Shown: positions 15,300-23,521 of the stretch, piece after piece
How positions within the stretch are numbered: the stretch's first letter is position 1
Layout: the number at the start of each line of letters is the position of its first letter
Source: CAXPZW01 sp964221845
GTDB taxonomy: Bacteria > Bacteroidota > Bacteroidia > Flavobacteriales_D > Sanyastnellaceae
Length of the DNA: 26,894 bases
Reading direction: 5' to 3'
NCBI GenBank assembly: GCA_964221845.1
Contig: CAXPZW010000014.1
Location: 1 to 26,894, forward strand
Notes under the pieces: model-generated
The model's input: only the letters and a program-made list of their open reading frames with translations
What the model was told of the DNA's origin: nothing
The model's database searches: none
Made by a program: the position numbers and the translations under genes

Positions 15300-17321
15300 A
15301 TGTCTGATCAGAACACAAACAAGGGCCCGCAAGGCAGCCCAGGTGGCAACAAGCCGCCTAAGAAGTCCTTGAACTTCTACTGGATCTACGCCGTCATCGC
15401 CGCAGTATTGATCGGCATGATGATGTTGAATCAGGGCAGCGAAGGTCGTGAGATCACTTATGCTGATTTCGAGGTGCTCGCCGCCGACTCGCTCATTGAG
15501 AAAACCATTGTTTACGACGGTCGTATGGTTGAGGTCTACCTCAACAAAAAGGGCCGCGAAGAAAAGCAAGGCGAGCTCAACCAAGGCCTTATGCGCTCAG
15601 GCGCGGGCCCGCACTACCACTTCAACGTGTCTACTCCTGAGCGAGCTGTGGAGGTGGATGAGGTGAGCCAGGCCTACAACTTTGACAACTTCAACCGCCA
15701 CCGCAACGAATTTGGCGAACAGCTGATGATTTGGATCATCGTGCTCGGGGTCATGATTGCGGCTTGGGTACTGATCATGCGTCGCTTGGGCGGCGGCGGT
15801 GCCGGCGGCGGTCAGATTTTCAACATCGGCAAGTCGCGTGCGCAGGTCTTTGAGAAAGGCAAGAGCACCAACGTATCGTTCAACGATGTGGCCGGCTTGG
15901 AAGGCGCCAAAGAAGAAGTGACCGAAATCGTAGACTTCCTCAAGAACCCCAAGAAGTACACCGAGCTAGGTGCGAAGATTCCAAAAGGAGCCCTCTTGGT
16001 AGGCCCTCCGGGAACGGGTAAAACCCTCTTGGCCAAAGCTGTTGCTGGCGAGGCGCAGGTACCGTTCTTCTCGCTCTCAGGTTCCGACTTTGTGGAGATG
16101 TTCGTAGGCGTGGGTGCATCCCGCGTGCGCGATCTTTTCAAGCAAGCCAAGGAAAAAGCACCGGCCATCATCTTCATCGATGAAATCGACGCGATCGGCC
16201 GTGCCCGTGGCAAAAACATGAACTACGGTTCCAACGACGAACGCGAAAACACCCTGAACCAACTGCTGACCGAAATGGACGGCTTTGGCACCAACAGCGG
16301 GGTGATCATCCTGGCGGCCACCAACCGTGCAGACGTGCTGGACAGCGCGTTGATGCGCGCCGGTCGTTTCGACCGTCAAATCTACGTGGACATGCCCGAC
16401 TTGAACGAGCGCAAAGCCATCTTCGAGGTGCACCTCAAGCCCATCAAGATCGACACCACCGTGGATGTGGAGTTCCTCGCCAAGCAAACCCCTGGGTTCT
16501 CGGGCGCGGACATCGCCAACATCTGCAACGAAGCAGCACTCATCGCCGCGCGTCACAACAAGACGCTGGTGACCATGCAAGACTTCATGAACGCCGTGGA
16601 CCGCGTAGTAGGCGGATTGGAGAAGAAGACCAAAATCATCTCTCCCCCCGAAAAAGAAACCATTGCCTTCCACGAAGCCGGTCACGCATTGGTGAGCTGG
16701 TTGCTGGAATACGCCTCGCCGCTGGTGAAGGTGACCATCGTTCCACGGGGACAATCGTTGGGTGCAGCTTGGTATTTGCCAGAAGAGCGTCAGATCACCA
16801 CCACCGAACAGATCATGGATGAGATGTGCGCCACCTTGGGTGGACGCGCTGCGGAAGAAGTCATCTTCGACCGCATCTCTACCGGCGCACTCAGCGACTT
16901 GGAGAAAGTGACCAAGCAGGCTTACGCCATGGTGTCGGTATACGGACTGAACGAACGCATTGGAAACATTTCTTACTACGACTCGCGCGGCGAGGGCGGT
17001 TTTACCAAGCCGTACTCAGAAGCCACTGCTCGCATCATGGACGAAGAGGTCGGCAAGATCATCGAAGCTTCGTATGAGCGCGCGCTGACTTTGCTCGGCG
17101 AGAACCGCGAAAAGCTCAAGGCTCTGGCCCGTCAGCTGCTTGAGAAAGAGGTGCTTTTCAAAGACGATTTGGAACGCATCATCGGCATCCGTCCTTTCCA
17201 AAAGCGCGGCACCACCGTGTTCCACCTCAAAGGAAAAGGGCAAGTCGAAGAGATTGGCATGTTGGACACCGGCGCCGCTGATGCTCCTGAGGCCGATCCC
17301 AATCCCACTCCGGAAGCCTAG
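15300..17321 (+). CDS. ftsH: ATP-dependent zinc metalloprotease FtsH
   Basis: A 673-residue membrane-anchored AAA+ protease that degrades misfolded membrane proteins and regulatory substrates. Two transmembrane helices (about residues 24-41 and 140-159) flank a periplasmic domain. The AAA module has Walker A 'GPPGTGKT' from residue 235, Walker B 'IIFIDEIDAIG' and the second region of homology 'RAGRFDR'. The M41 protease domain has H458-E-x-x-H462 and a third zinc ligand candidate D533 in 'ALSDLEK'. The pore motif reads 'FVEMFVGVGA'. The N-terminus is Gly/Pro/Lys-rich and the C-terminal tail Ala/Pro-rich. It ends 2 bases before cdsA, so the genes are probably co-transcribed. Confidence 0.97.
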   Translation: MSDQNTNKGPQGSPGGNKPPKKSLNFYWIYAVIAAVLIGMMMLNQGSEGREITYADFEVLAADSLIEKTIVYDGRMVEVYLNKKGREEKQGELNQGLMRSGAGPHYHFNVSTPERAVEVDEVSQAYNFDNFNRHRNEFGEQLMIWIIVLGVMIAAWVLIMRRLGGGGAGGGQIFNIGKSRAQVFEKGKSTNVSFNDVAGLEGAKEEVTEIVDFLKNPKKYTELGAKIPKGALLVGPPGTGKTLLAKAVAGEAQVPFFSLSGSDFVEMFVGVGASRVRDLFKQAKEKAPAIIFIDEIDAIGRARGKNMNYGSNDERENTLNQLLTEMDGFGTNSGVIILAATNRADVLDSALMRAGRFDRQIYVDMPDLNERKAIFEVHLKPIKIDTTVDVEFLAKQTPGFSGADIANICNEAALIAARHNKTLVTMQDFMNAVDRVVGGLEKKTKIISPPEKETIAFHEAGHALVSWLLEYASPLVKVTIVPRGQSLGAAWYLPEERQITTTEQIMDEMCATLGGRAAEEVIFDRISTGALSDLEKVTKQAYAMVSVYGLNERIGNISYYDSRGEGGFTKPYSEATARIMDEEVGKIIEASYERALTLLGENREKLKALARQLLEKEVLFKDDLERIIGIRPFQKRGTTVFHLKGKGQVEEIGMLDTGAADAPEADPNPTPEA

Positions 17322-17323
17322 CC

Positions 17324-18163
17324 ATGACTGAGCAGGCACCGACCCGCATTCAAAAATTGATGACAAGAGCTGCAAGCGCGGTGGTCTTTGTGGCCGCCGT
17401 GCTTGCCGCGTTTTTGGGCGGGTACTGGACCTCCATGGGGCTCTTTGCCCTGTTTGTGGCCATCGGTACCGATGAGTTGGTGAAGCTGGCGACCAAAGCC
17501 GGCCAAGGCAAATCGCTTGGAGTGCTGGCCATTATCAGCGCACTTTCCATTTACGGAGTGATTGGCTTGGTGGCCTCTGACGTGATTCCCATGTCTGGAG
17601 CGATCTGGTTGGGTGTACTTGTGGTGGCGATTTTTGCCGCCCAGCTTTTTCGCAACACCAAAAACGCATTTGGAGATGCTGCCCTGACCGCGGCAAGCGC
17701 GGTATACGTGGGCGGCGGGTTCTCATTTCTCCTGCTGGTCATGTGCCTCAGCGGCGAATACGATTACACCTTGGCGTTGGGCTTGATCTTCTTGATTTGG
17801 GCCAACGACACCTTTGCCTACCTCACCGGCCAATTCCTGGGCCGCAACAAAATGGCCCCGTCCATTTCGCCCAACAAAACCTGGGAAGGCTTTGCGGGCG
17901 GGGTGGTGTTTGCCGTGCTTGCCGGTTGGGTCATCAGCCAATTTTGGGACGTGTTGGCCCCCATCGATTGGATGGTGTGCGGCGGCCTGATGGGCGTGTT
18001 TGGCACCGCCGGAGATTTCTTGGAGTCGCTGTTCAAACGCCAGGCTGGCGTCAAGGACAGTGGCAACCTCATGCCCGGACACGGCGGCGTGCTGGACCGG
18101 TTTGACGGATTGCTGTTTGCCCTCCCCGTTGTGTATTTCTACATTTCACGCGTGGCCGGATAA
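17324..18163 (+). CDS. cdsA: Phosphatidate cytidylyltransferase (CDP-diacylglycerol synthase)
   Basis: Makes CDP-diacylglycerol from phosphatidic acid and CTP, the common precursor of membrane phospholipids. The 279-residue polytopic protein carries the complete CDS signature at residues 235-261 (S235, K238-R239, K244-D245, 'PGHGG', D258-R259 and D261) and the upstream 'SISPNKTWEGFAGG'. About seven to eight hydrophobic helices precede the signature. ATG 17324 lies 2 bases after the ftsH stop, indicating coupling. psd follows 27 bases downstream, so two steps of phosphatidylethanolamine synthesis are adjacent; the phosphatidylserine synthase between them is not in the window. Confidence 0.95.
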   Translation: MTEQAPTRIQKLMTRAASAVVFVAAVLAAFLGGYWTSMGLFALFVAIGTDELVKLATKAGQGKSLGVLAIISALSIYGVIGLVASDVIPMSGAIWLGVLVVAIFAAQLFRNTKNAFGDAALTAASAVYVGGGFSFLLLVMCLSGEYDYTLALGLIFLIWANDTFAYLTGQFLGRNKMAPSISPNKTWEGFAGGVVFAVLAGWVISQFWDVLAPIDWMVCGGLMGVFGTAGDFLESLFKRQAGVKDSGNLMPGHGGVLDRFDGLLFALPVVYFYISRVAG

Positions 18164-18190
18164 CGCGGCCTCAACCCCTATCTTGTTCCC

Positions 18191-18847
18191 ATGCATTTTC
18201 ACCGCGAAGGATACCGTTTGATGGCGCTTGGAGCGCTTCCGTTGGTTGTAGTTGCTGTGTTGGCTGGCCTGAATTGGTCGGCGGGTCCCTTGTGGTGGGG
18301 ACTGGGCCTGCTGGCCACCGGCGTGTTTGCCATTTTGGTGTGGCAATTCTTTCGCATTCCACACCGCACCCCTAACCAAGATGACGGCGCCATTGTCTCG
18401 CCCTGTGACGGCAAGGTGGTGACCATCGAAGACATCCATGAGCACGAGGCCATCGATGCGCCTGCCAAGCAGATCAGCATCTTCATGAGCCCGCTCAACG
18501 TGCACGCCAACTACTACCCGGTAGAAGGAGAGGTGACCTACAGCAAGTACCACCCAGGATTGTTTCTGGTGGCCTGGCATCCCAAATCCAGCACCGAAAA
18601 CGAGCGCACCACCATGGTGGTTAAGCACCCCAAAGGCAACGTGCTCTTCCGCCAAATCGCTGGGGCGGTGGCACGCCGCATTGTGTGTTACGCCAAACCC
18701 GGTGAGCAAGTGGGTCAAAACCAAGAGTGCGGCTTCATCAAATTCGGATCGCGGGTGGACGTCATCGTGCCGCGCGATGTGGAGGTGACCGTCAAAATTG
18801 GCGACAAGGTTAAAGGACGCATCACCGAATTGGCCCGCTGGACATGA
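18191..18847 (+). CDS. psd: Phosphatidylserine decarboxylase, short form
   Basis: Decarboxylates phosphatidylserine to phosphatidylethanolamine at the inner membrane. The 218-residue proenzyme has an N-terminal pair of hydrophobic helices (about residues 9-27 and 33-52), 'SPCDGKV', 'SIFMSPLNVHANYYPV', and the self-cleavage dipeptide G186-S187 in 'IKFGSRVDV', which yields the pyruvoyl group on the alpha chain. This matches the short (about 220-residue, Psd-B/archaetidylserine-type) family seen in Bacteroidota. The stop TGA overlaps the ATG of a tiny downstream ORF. Confidence 0.94.
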   Translation: MHFHREGYRLMALGALPLVVVAVLAGLNWSAGPLWWGLGLLATGVFAILVWQFFRIPHRTPNQDDGAIVSPCDGKVVTIEDIHEHEAIDAPAKQISIFMSPLNVHANYYPVEGEVTYSKYHPGLFLVAWHPKSSTENERTTMVVKHPKGNVLFRQIAGAVARRIVCYAKPGEQVGQNQECGFIKFGSRVDVIVPRDVEVTVKIGDKVKGRITELARWT

Positions 18848-18963
18848 GATGGGCAGCCCTGTGGTTGGGGCTGCTGCACGCTTGCATGCGGCAAGTTTCT
18901 TTGACCTCGCACGACCTCACCCCCAACAAACGTGCTCCGCTGCTCTGGAGCGTACTTCCATAA
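18844..18963 (+). CDS. Tiny putative lipoprotein (39 aa) coupled to psd
   Basis: An ATG at 18844 overlaps the psd TGA as ATGA and opens a 39-codon frame ending TAA 18961-18963, immediately before the operon terminator. The product starts 'MRWAALWLGLLHACMRQ': one positive charge, a short hydrophobic run and a lipobox-like L11-H-A-C14. If processed by signal peptidase II it would leave a 26-residue peptide with an N-terminal lipidated cysteine. The 13-residue signal is shorter than usual, which lowers confidence. I recognise no homologue. The placement between psd and terminator, with translational coupling, is the main support. Confidence 0.5.
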   Translation: MRWAALWLGLLHACMRQVSLTSHDLTPNKRAPLLWSVLP

Positions 18964-18964
18964 A

Positions 18965-18989
18965 AAAAGCCCGCACGAGACGGGCTTTT
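18965..18989. terminator. Bidirectional Rho-independent terminator between psd operon and metalloprotease gene
   Basis: A perfect 9-base-pair stem (18965-18973 with 18981-18989) has a 7-base loop. On the plus strand it ends in TTTT; on the minus strand it is followed by a run of seven T. It separates the convergent rsfS-to-psd operon and the T9SS metalloprotease gene. Confidence 0.92.
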
Positions 18990-19008
18990 CAATGCGTTGG
19001 GTTGCCGA

Positions 19009-22000
19009 TTAAGGGGCAATAATTTGCAGTGGTTTCACGGTGGTGACCCCATCACGGGTCATGCGCACGTGATACAAACCGGTGGCTGCCCCGTCGAGGT
19101 GCAGGGTGCGGTTGCCTTGTGCTTGGTTCCACACCTCGCGGAAAATCACTTGGCCTACAGCGTTGGTAATCTCTACCTGTACGTTCTCGGGTTGTTCGAA
19201 CGCGTAGTTGAGAGTGAAGGTGCCCTCACTCGGGTTGGGGAAGATGCTCCATTGGTGGCCGGCATCGGCTTGTTCTTCCACGCCTACCGATGGCAGGTCC
19301 CACAGGAAGATGTCGTCCACAGCTGCTTCAATCAAGCTGCCACCATCCAAGTTCTCACCTACGAATACCGAATCCGATGCGATCATTTGGATGCGGAACT
19401 GATCGTTGATCTCTACGAAGTCTTCCACGCGGAAAGCCTTGCGTCGCCAGTTGTTTTCCTGGGTGCGTGTTTCTTCGATAAACACCCAGCTGTCGCCGCC
19501 GTCATCCGAAATCTGCACTTGCCACCAGTCGGTGCCGGGGTTTGCGCCGCCTGCAGGGGCGTTCACGTACCAGCGCCAGTAGCTGAAGATGGGGTGCTCG
19601 CGGCCGGTCAAGTCAATCACGGGCGATCGCAGGGTAGTGTGTCCGCCGTCCACGTCGTTGGTACCCATGCTGTCTCCGAATGAGCCCGATTGCTCGGTCA
19701 GGAAGCACAGCTCGCCGTCAATGCCTGGAGTGACTTGCGAGTTGGGAGCAACCAGCGGTCCGTCGGTGCCATCGCCACTGGTTGAGCCGATGGGGAAATT
19801 CACTTCCCATTGACCGGTGGTGGCCAAGTCGCCGGCCACGCCGGTTTCCCACGGGCCCCAGTCTTCGGTGAGGTCGTTGTCGTGGGTTTCGATTTCGGTG
19901 GCGCCTACGATGATGTAGTAACGCACGTTGGGATCATCAAGATTAGAACCCACGGGCAATACGTTGGCCACATTGCCGTAAATGTCCAAGGTGCCGAGGT
20001 AATACTCGATCAAGGTGCCGGGCTCTTGTCCTGGAATTTCTGCTGAGAAGTCATCGCCGTCTACGTTGACCATGTCCACCTCGGTGATGGCACCTTCGTT
20101 GACGCGGTAAAACAGACGCGCAGCTTCGATGTACTCGCTGAACGGGAAGGTCACATCCAAACTGGCTTCGATGGTGATGGTCTCGTCTGCTTCGGCAGCC
20201 AAGATGTCGGCGTGCTCAAAGTCGGCGTTGGCCAGCAGGGTAATGCCGTGGATGTCAAACCCTTCTATAATGGCAAAACCGTTGGGGCTACCGTCGCTGA
20301 TGTCGCCGTTGTCGTCGTCTGCTTGCAATACGTCAAGCAGGACATCGGTAAAGGCCTCGCCTTCGTTGCCGTTAAACGCGGTGGCTTGCAAACCGGGGTA
20401 TGCTTGTACCCACAGTGGCAGGGTGGTTTCCCAGTCTTCACCCATGAGCAAGTGGGTGTCCCACCATGCGCCACAGATGATTTCGCCGTTGCCGTGTACG
20501 TCGCCGTCGGCAATGTCCACGGGGTACACCTGTGGGTCTACATCGTAACGACGGATGCCGTCGACATCATCGGTGAAGAAGCCTTGGCCCAAGTTGGGGT
20601 TGTTCGAGATTTGGATGGCCCAGAAGTCGGCGTAGCCTTCGTTCATGGAGCCGTTGTTGAAGAACCCACCGTTGTCTTGGTAGTACTCGTTGTTGATGCC
20701 GTGGCCGTATTCGTGGTACACCACGTCGGCCAGCAGTGAGGTAGCGTTACAACCACCGCCAATGTTGTAGAAGTTGATCGACGCACCGTCGTAGAACGCG
20801 TTGCACTCACCCGACACATCGATGTTGGTGGTCAGCGAGAAGTCCATGCCGTCCCAATCGGGCAGCACAACGTTTACGTGGTCGTGGATGATGTTTGTGC
20901 TGCGGTAGGCGCTGAGCTCGCGGATGTTGGCCTCGCCGTCAAACGACACCAAGTTGTTGCCATCGGCAAGGGTGGTGGTGAATGAAGGCTGGTTGCCGTC
21001 GGTGTAAATGTCGCACCACAGTCCCGAGAGTGGAATGCTCGCGTTTACCGGGCCGGTCTCATCCGAAGCAAACGAGCCGTTGGCATCGGTGGTTACGCTG
21101 GCACCTCCTAGGTTCATGGTCAGGTGGGGAAGGCCGAGGGTTTCGGTGTCCTCCAGGATGCTCGTGGGGTACACTTCAGCGGAAACCGAACCGTCCACGT
21201 CCATCATGCCCATGGTGCGTACCTCGCGGTCGTGGCTGTGGGCCTTTTTCTCGGGGTGATTGCACTTGGGGCAGTTGGTGATGTGCTTCACGCGGTTTTG
21301 GCGGTACAGTACCTCGCCTGAATGCGCGTCCACGAGGGTGTAGTAGTTTGCTGGTACGCCGTTGGCGTTTGCGGTCTTCACCAGTACTTGGTACACGAGG
21401 CGCACATCCTGTGCACCGGGCAGGGCTACCCAGCCCAAGTCTTGGTCTACTTCGGTAGCGACAATGGTGTTGGTCATGTCACCTTCGGCAATGAGTTGTG
21501 CCGTGAAGGCGTCCAAGGTGGCTTCTGACGAGGCCGTGATGCTCGTGTAGGTGTCGGCACCCCACATGATGATCTGATCGTTCCAGAACTTGAGGACAAA
21601 GCCGCCGTTGAGCACCTGATGACCGTCGTGGACTTGGTCAAAGTGCACGTAAGTCAAGTCTTTGGCTGGAGCGACGGTGCGCAGGTTCAATTCCTCTACA
21701 GGGAGGTCAAAACCGCTCAGCTCAGTGCTGATGAAGTTCCATGCGCGCTGCTCAATGGTCGCACCCATTGTTGGAATGGCCTTGCCATAGGCACGGTGCG
21801 GTTGGCCGTTGGTTTCGTTGAAGTACACGTACCAGTTGTCGTGTTGCGCGGTGAACGCTTGCCATGCCGGCTCGTAGCGCAGCATTTGCTGGGTATTCAC
21901 GTCCCAAAGGGTTTTGGGATTGTAGAAGGACACCTCGAGTGGATCGTATGCGGATACGGGGTCACTGGTGGCCAAAAGCGGGAGTGTGCAAAGCGCCAGG

Positions 22001-22026
22001 AGTGCTGAAAGTAGCGTTGACTTCAT
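19009..22026 (-). CDS. T9SS-exported metalloprotease, fungalysin (M36)-like
   Basis: A 1005-residue secreted zinc protease. A signal peptide (MKSTLLSALLALCTLPLLA) is followed by an FTP/PepSY-like propeptide (to about residue 250), which ends near a C252-P-K-C255-N-H segment. The gluzincin catalytic domain has H438-E-Y-G-H442 and the third ligand E463 in 'NEGYADF', spacing and wording closest to M36. A MAM/jelly-roll-like region spans about residues 735-905. The last 80 residues form a Por type A sorting tail ('SIFPNPSEGTF' ... 'GLYHVRMTRDG'), directing export and cell-surface attachment or release through T9SS. The ATG at 22026 fits the signal peptide. It is transcribed alone, towards a bidirectional terminator. 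The substrate is probably extracellular protein for nutrition (inferred). Confidence 0.92.
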   Translation of the reverse strand: MKSTLLSALLALCTLPLLATSDPVSAYDPLEVSFYNPKTLWDVNTQQMLRYEPAWQAFTAQHDNWYVYFNETNGQPHRAYGKAIPTMGATIEQRAWNFISTELSGFDLPVEELNLRTVAPAKDLTYVHFDQVHDGHQVLNGGFVLKFWNDQIIMWGADTYTSITASSEATLDAFTAQLIAEGDMTNTIVATEVDQDLGWVALPGAQDVRLVYQVLVKTANANGVPANYYTLVDAHSGEVLYRQNRVKHITNCPKCNHPEKKAHSHDREVRTMGMMDVDGSVSAEVYPTSILEDTETLGLPHLTMNLGGASVTTDANGSFASDETGPVNASIPLSGLWCDIYTDGNQPSFTTTLADGNNLVSFDGEANIRELSAYRSTNIIHDHVNVVLPDWDGMDFSLTTNIDVSGECNAFYDGASINFYNIGGGCNATSLLADVVYHEYGHGINNEYYQDNGGFFNNGSMNEGYADFWAIQISNNPNLGQGFFTDDVDGIRRYDVDPQVYPVDIADGDVHGNGEIICGAWWDTHLLMGEDWETTLPLWVQAYPGLQATAFNGNEGEAFTDVLLDVLQADDDNGDISDGSPNGFAIIEGFDIHGITLLANADFEHADILAAEADETITIEASLDVTFPFSEYIEAARLFYRVNEGAITEVDMVNVDGDDFSAEIPGQEPGTLIEYYLGTLDIYGNVANVLPVGSNLDDPNVRYYIIVGATEIETHDNDLTEDWGPWETGVAGDLATTGQWEVNFPIGSTSGDGTDGPLVAPNSQVTPGIDGELCFLTEQSGSFGDSMGTNDVDGGHTTLRSPVIDLTGREHPIFSYWRWYVNAPAGGANPGTDWWQVQISDDGGDSWVFIEETRTQENNWRRKAFRVEDFVEINDQFRIQMIASDSVFVGENLDGGSLIEAAVDDIFLWDLPSVGVEEQADAGHQWSIFPNPSEGTFTLNYAFEQPENVQVEITNAVGQVIFREVWNQAQGNRTLHLDGAATGLYHVRMTRDGVTTVKPLQIIAP

Positions 22027-22070
22027 GGAGATGGTTTAGTTTCTGAATGCCCCCTTGCAAGGAAGGATCC

Positions 22071-22105
22071 CCAATATACAGCGGCCCCGATCAAAAAAGA
22101 TCAAA
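22071..22105 (-). promoter_or_regulatory. Weak candidate promoter of the metalloprotease gene
   Basis: On the minus strand TTTG (22105-22102) is followed after 23 bases by TATATTGG (22078-22071), one mismatch from TAnnTTTG, 44 bases before the ATG. The surrounding 22089-22104 holds two GATCAAA repeats. The spacing is at the long end of what is reported for this phylum. Confidence 0.3.
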
Positions 22106-22191
22106 TTTTCATGGAGAAAGCATCCCGCTGGCGTGGATTGCTGTGCGTGATTTGTAGCTTTCGTTTACCCCCCGCGACCCACAATGGCACC

Positions 22192-22875
22192 ATGGCCTGG
22201 ATCCTCAAACTCATCGAAGAAGGCGAACACCAGCAGCAAGACTTCAAGCTGCGCATCGACGATTCGCGCAAAATCGCCAAGACGTTGGTGGCTTTTGCCA
22301 ACACCGACGGTGGGCGCTTGCTGATTGGAGTCAAGGACAACGGTACCATCGCCGGGGTGAATGTGGAGGAGGAACACCACATGATTGAAGCCGCGGCCAC
22401 CATGTATTCCGACCCACCCGTGCCCTACGAAACACAGGTGTGGCAGGTGGACTATCAACGCGTGCTAGAAGTACGGGTCGAAGCCTCGGACCGCCGTCCG
22501 CATTTTGCCGAGGTCGCCGAAGAGAAATGGCGCGCCTACATCCGCAGAGAAGACCAGGTGTTCATGGCCAATCAGGTCATCCTCAAAGTCTGGCAACACC
22601 AAGACAGCCGCGACCGCTGGGAGTTTGAATACGACGAGCAAAAAGAAGCCCTCTTCCACTACTTGCATCAAAAGGGCAGTGTAGGCTTCATGCAAGCGGC
22701 GCGCATCACGGGACTCGATCCGGTCCAAACCGAAGACCTGCTCGCCCAACTCGTGGCGTGGGAAATCATGGAAATGGTGCCTGCCGAAGGCAAGAACAAG
22801 GGGTACACCTACCGGATGGCCCCTGAGTCAGAATCGCCTAGTCCGGCAGCGCAAAAGCCAGCACGCCATCGTTGA
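22192..22875 (+). CDS. AlbA_2 (Schlafen-type) putative DNA/RNA-binding protein
   Basis: A 227-residue protein. The N-terminal AlbA_2 domain (residues 1 to about 125) shows the family wording 'EGEHQQQDFKLRIDD', 'IAKTLVAFANTDGG' and 'LLIGVKDNGTIAGV'. Residues about 145-215 look like a winged helix ('QKEALFHYLHQKGSVGFMQAARITGLDP'). AlbA_2 proteins are linked to nucleic-acid binding, and in eukaryotic Schlafens to nuclease activity; the bacterial role is unclear, and many are annotated as putative transcriptional regulators or ATP-binding proteins. ATG 22192 starts the domain; the frame extends 27 codons upstream without family resemblance. A TAGCTTTC element at 22155-22162 is a near match to a -7 box. 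Its 3' end overlaps a doubtful convergent ORF by 38 bases. Confidence 0.82.
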   Translation: MAWILKLIEEGEHQQQDFKLRIDDSRKIAKTLVAFANTDGGRLLIGVKDNGTIAGVNVEEEHHMIEAAATMYSDPPVPYETQVWQVDYQRVLEVRVEASDRRPHFAEVAEEKWRAYIRREDQVFMANQVILKVWQHQDSRDRWEFEYDEQKEALFHYLHQKGSVGFMQAARITGLDPVQTEDLLAQLVAWEIMEMVPAEGKNKGYTYRMAPESESPSPAAQKPARHR

Positions 22876-23179
22876 TGATCAGGAGGCGGACGTGGTCGGG
22901 ATCGGTTTCTTTGTACACATCCACCTCCAATTCAACCTTCACCTTGCGGGTGAGCAGTCCATCGTCGTTGGGATCAAATGCTTCGCTTGAGGTGAAGGTC
23001 AACCCGTTTGGAGCGGGTTGTTGATACTCAAAGCCAAAACAGATTAGAGGTGGGGAATTTTCCTTGTAAACTTCTGGGTAAGCGGCCAGATTTAAGTCCC
23101 TTAGAGGGGGGCAACGTTTATTCGCATTCGTCGCACAATCCGTTGAAAACACAGCTGGTTGCGGGCTTTTGAACGCCAC
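22838..23179 (-). CDS. Doubtful hypothetical protein or decayed gene
   Basis: An open frame with no ATG at all: the only candidate starts are GTG 23179 (113 aa) or internal TTG 23002 (54 aa), and the frame is open up to a stop at 23236. The C-terminal half ('DPNDDGLLTRKVKVELEVDVYKE', 'VRLLIINDGVLAFALPD') has codon choice like the neighbouring genes and looks coding. The N-terminal half is AT-richer and cysteine/proline-rich with atypical codons. A perfect 7-bp hairpin (23000-23006 with 23014-23020) sits at the transition. It overlaps the AlbA_2 gene end by 38 bases. It may be a short real gene with an unusual start or the remnant of a longer one. No family recognised. Confidence 0.35.
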   Translation of the reverse strand: MAFKSPQPAVFSTDCATNANKRCPPLRDLNLAAYPEVYKENSPPLICFGFEYQQPAPNGLTFTSSEAFDPNDDGLLTRKVKVELEVDVYKETDPDHVRLLIINDGVLAFALPD

Positions 23180-23241
23180 ACTGTCAGTACAATTGCTGAG
23201 GTACGGGTTGAAACCGGCAGCTTCACGGGTAGCTTACAGGC

Positions 23242-23469
23242 ATGGAAAACTTTAAACCGAACGACCGTTTGCAACAACGACGAGGCGTCCTTGGCAGCTT
23301 TTTTAAACGCCGTCGCCAAGTCGAAGCGTTGGAAGATGCCTACGAAGCCCTCAAACTGCAGAATGCCCTGTTGAGCGAAGAGCTGGAGAAGAAAGACATG
23401 GTGGTGCAAAACCTGTGTTCGTACCTCAACGAGGTAGAACCCGGTACACCGGCAGAGGGCCAAGTCTAA
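23242..23469 (+). CDS. Small coiled-coil protein (75 aa)
   Basis: ATG 23242 to TAA 23467-23469. The N-terminus is basic ('RLQQRRGVLGSFFKRRRQ'), then residues about 27-64 form a heptad-like helix ('VEALEDAYEALKLQNALLSEELEKKD') predicted as a coiled coil, then a short Pro/Gly tail. It resembles small ZapB-like or DUF-type coiled-coil proteins in size only; I do not recognise a family. It stands alone between convergent or divergent minus-strand genes. TACAATTG at 23188-23195 (one mismatch to TAnnTTTG), 46 bases upstream, is a weak promoter candidate. A role in dimerisation, or in nucleic-acid or membrane binding through the basic patch, is possible but unproven. Confidence 0.6.
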   Translation: MENFKPNDRLQQRRGVLGSFFKRRRQVEALEDAYEALKLQNALLSEELEKKDMVVQNLCSYLNEVEPGTPAEGQV

Positions 23470-23521
23470 GGACAGGCCGATCCAAAATCCCCCAATACAG
23501 CGAGCGAATCTGTTGTGGTGA

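Noticed and set aside
22089..22104. GATCAAA pair as a possible operator
   Set aside because: Only two short copies in an AT-rich gap; too simple to call a binding site.
23000..23020. Hairpin with a perfect 7-bp stem as a terminator for the AlbA_2 gene
   Set aside because: No T-run follows on either strand, and it lies 125 bases past the stop.
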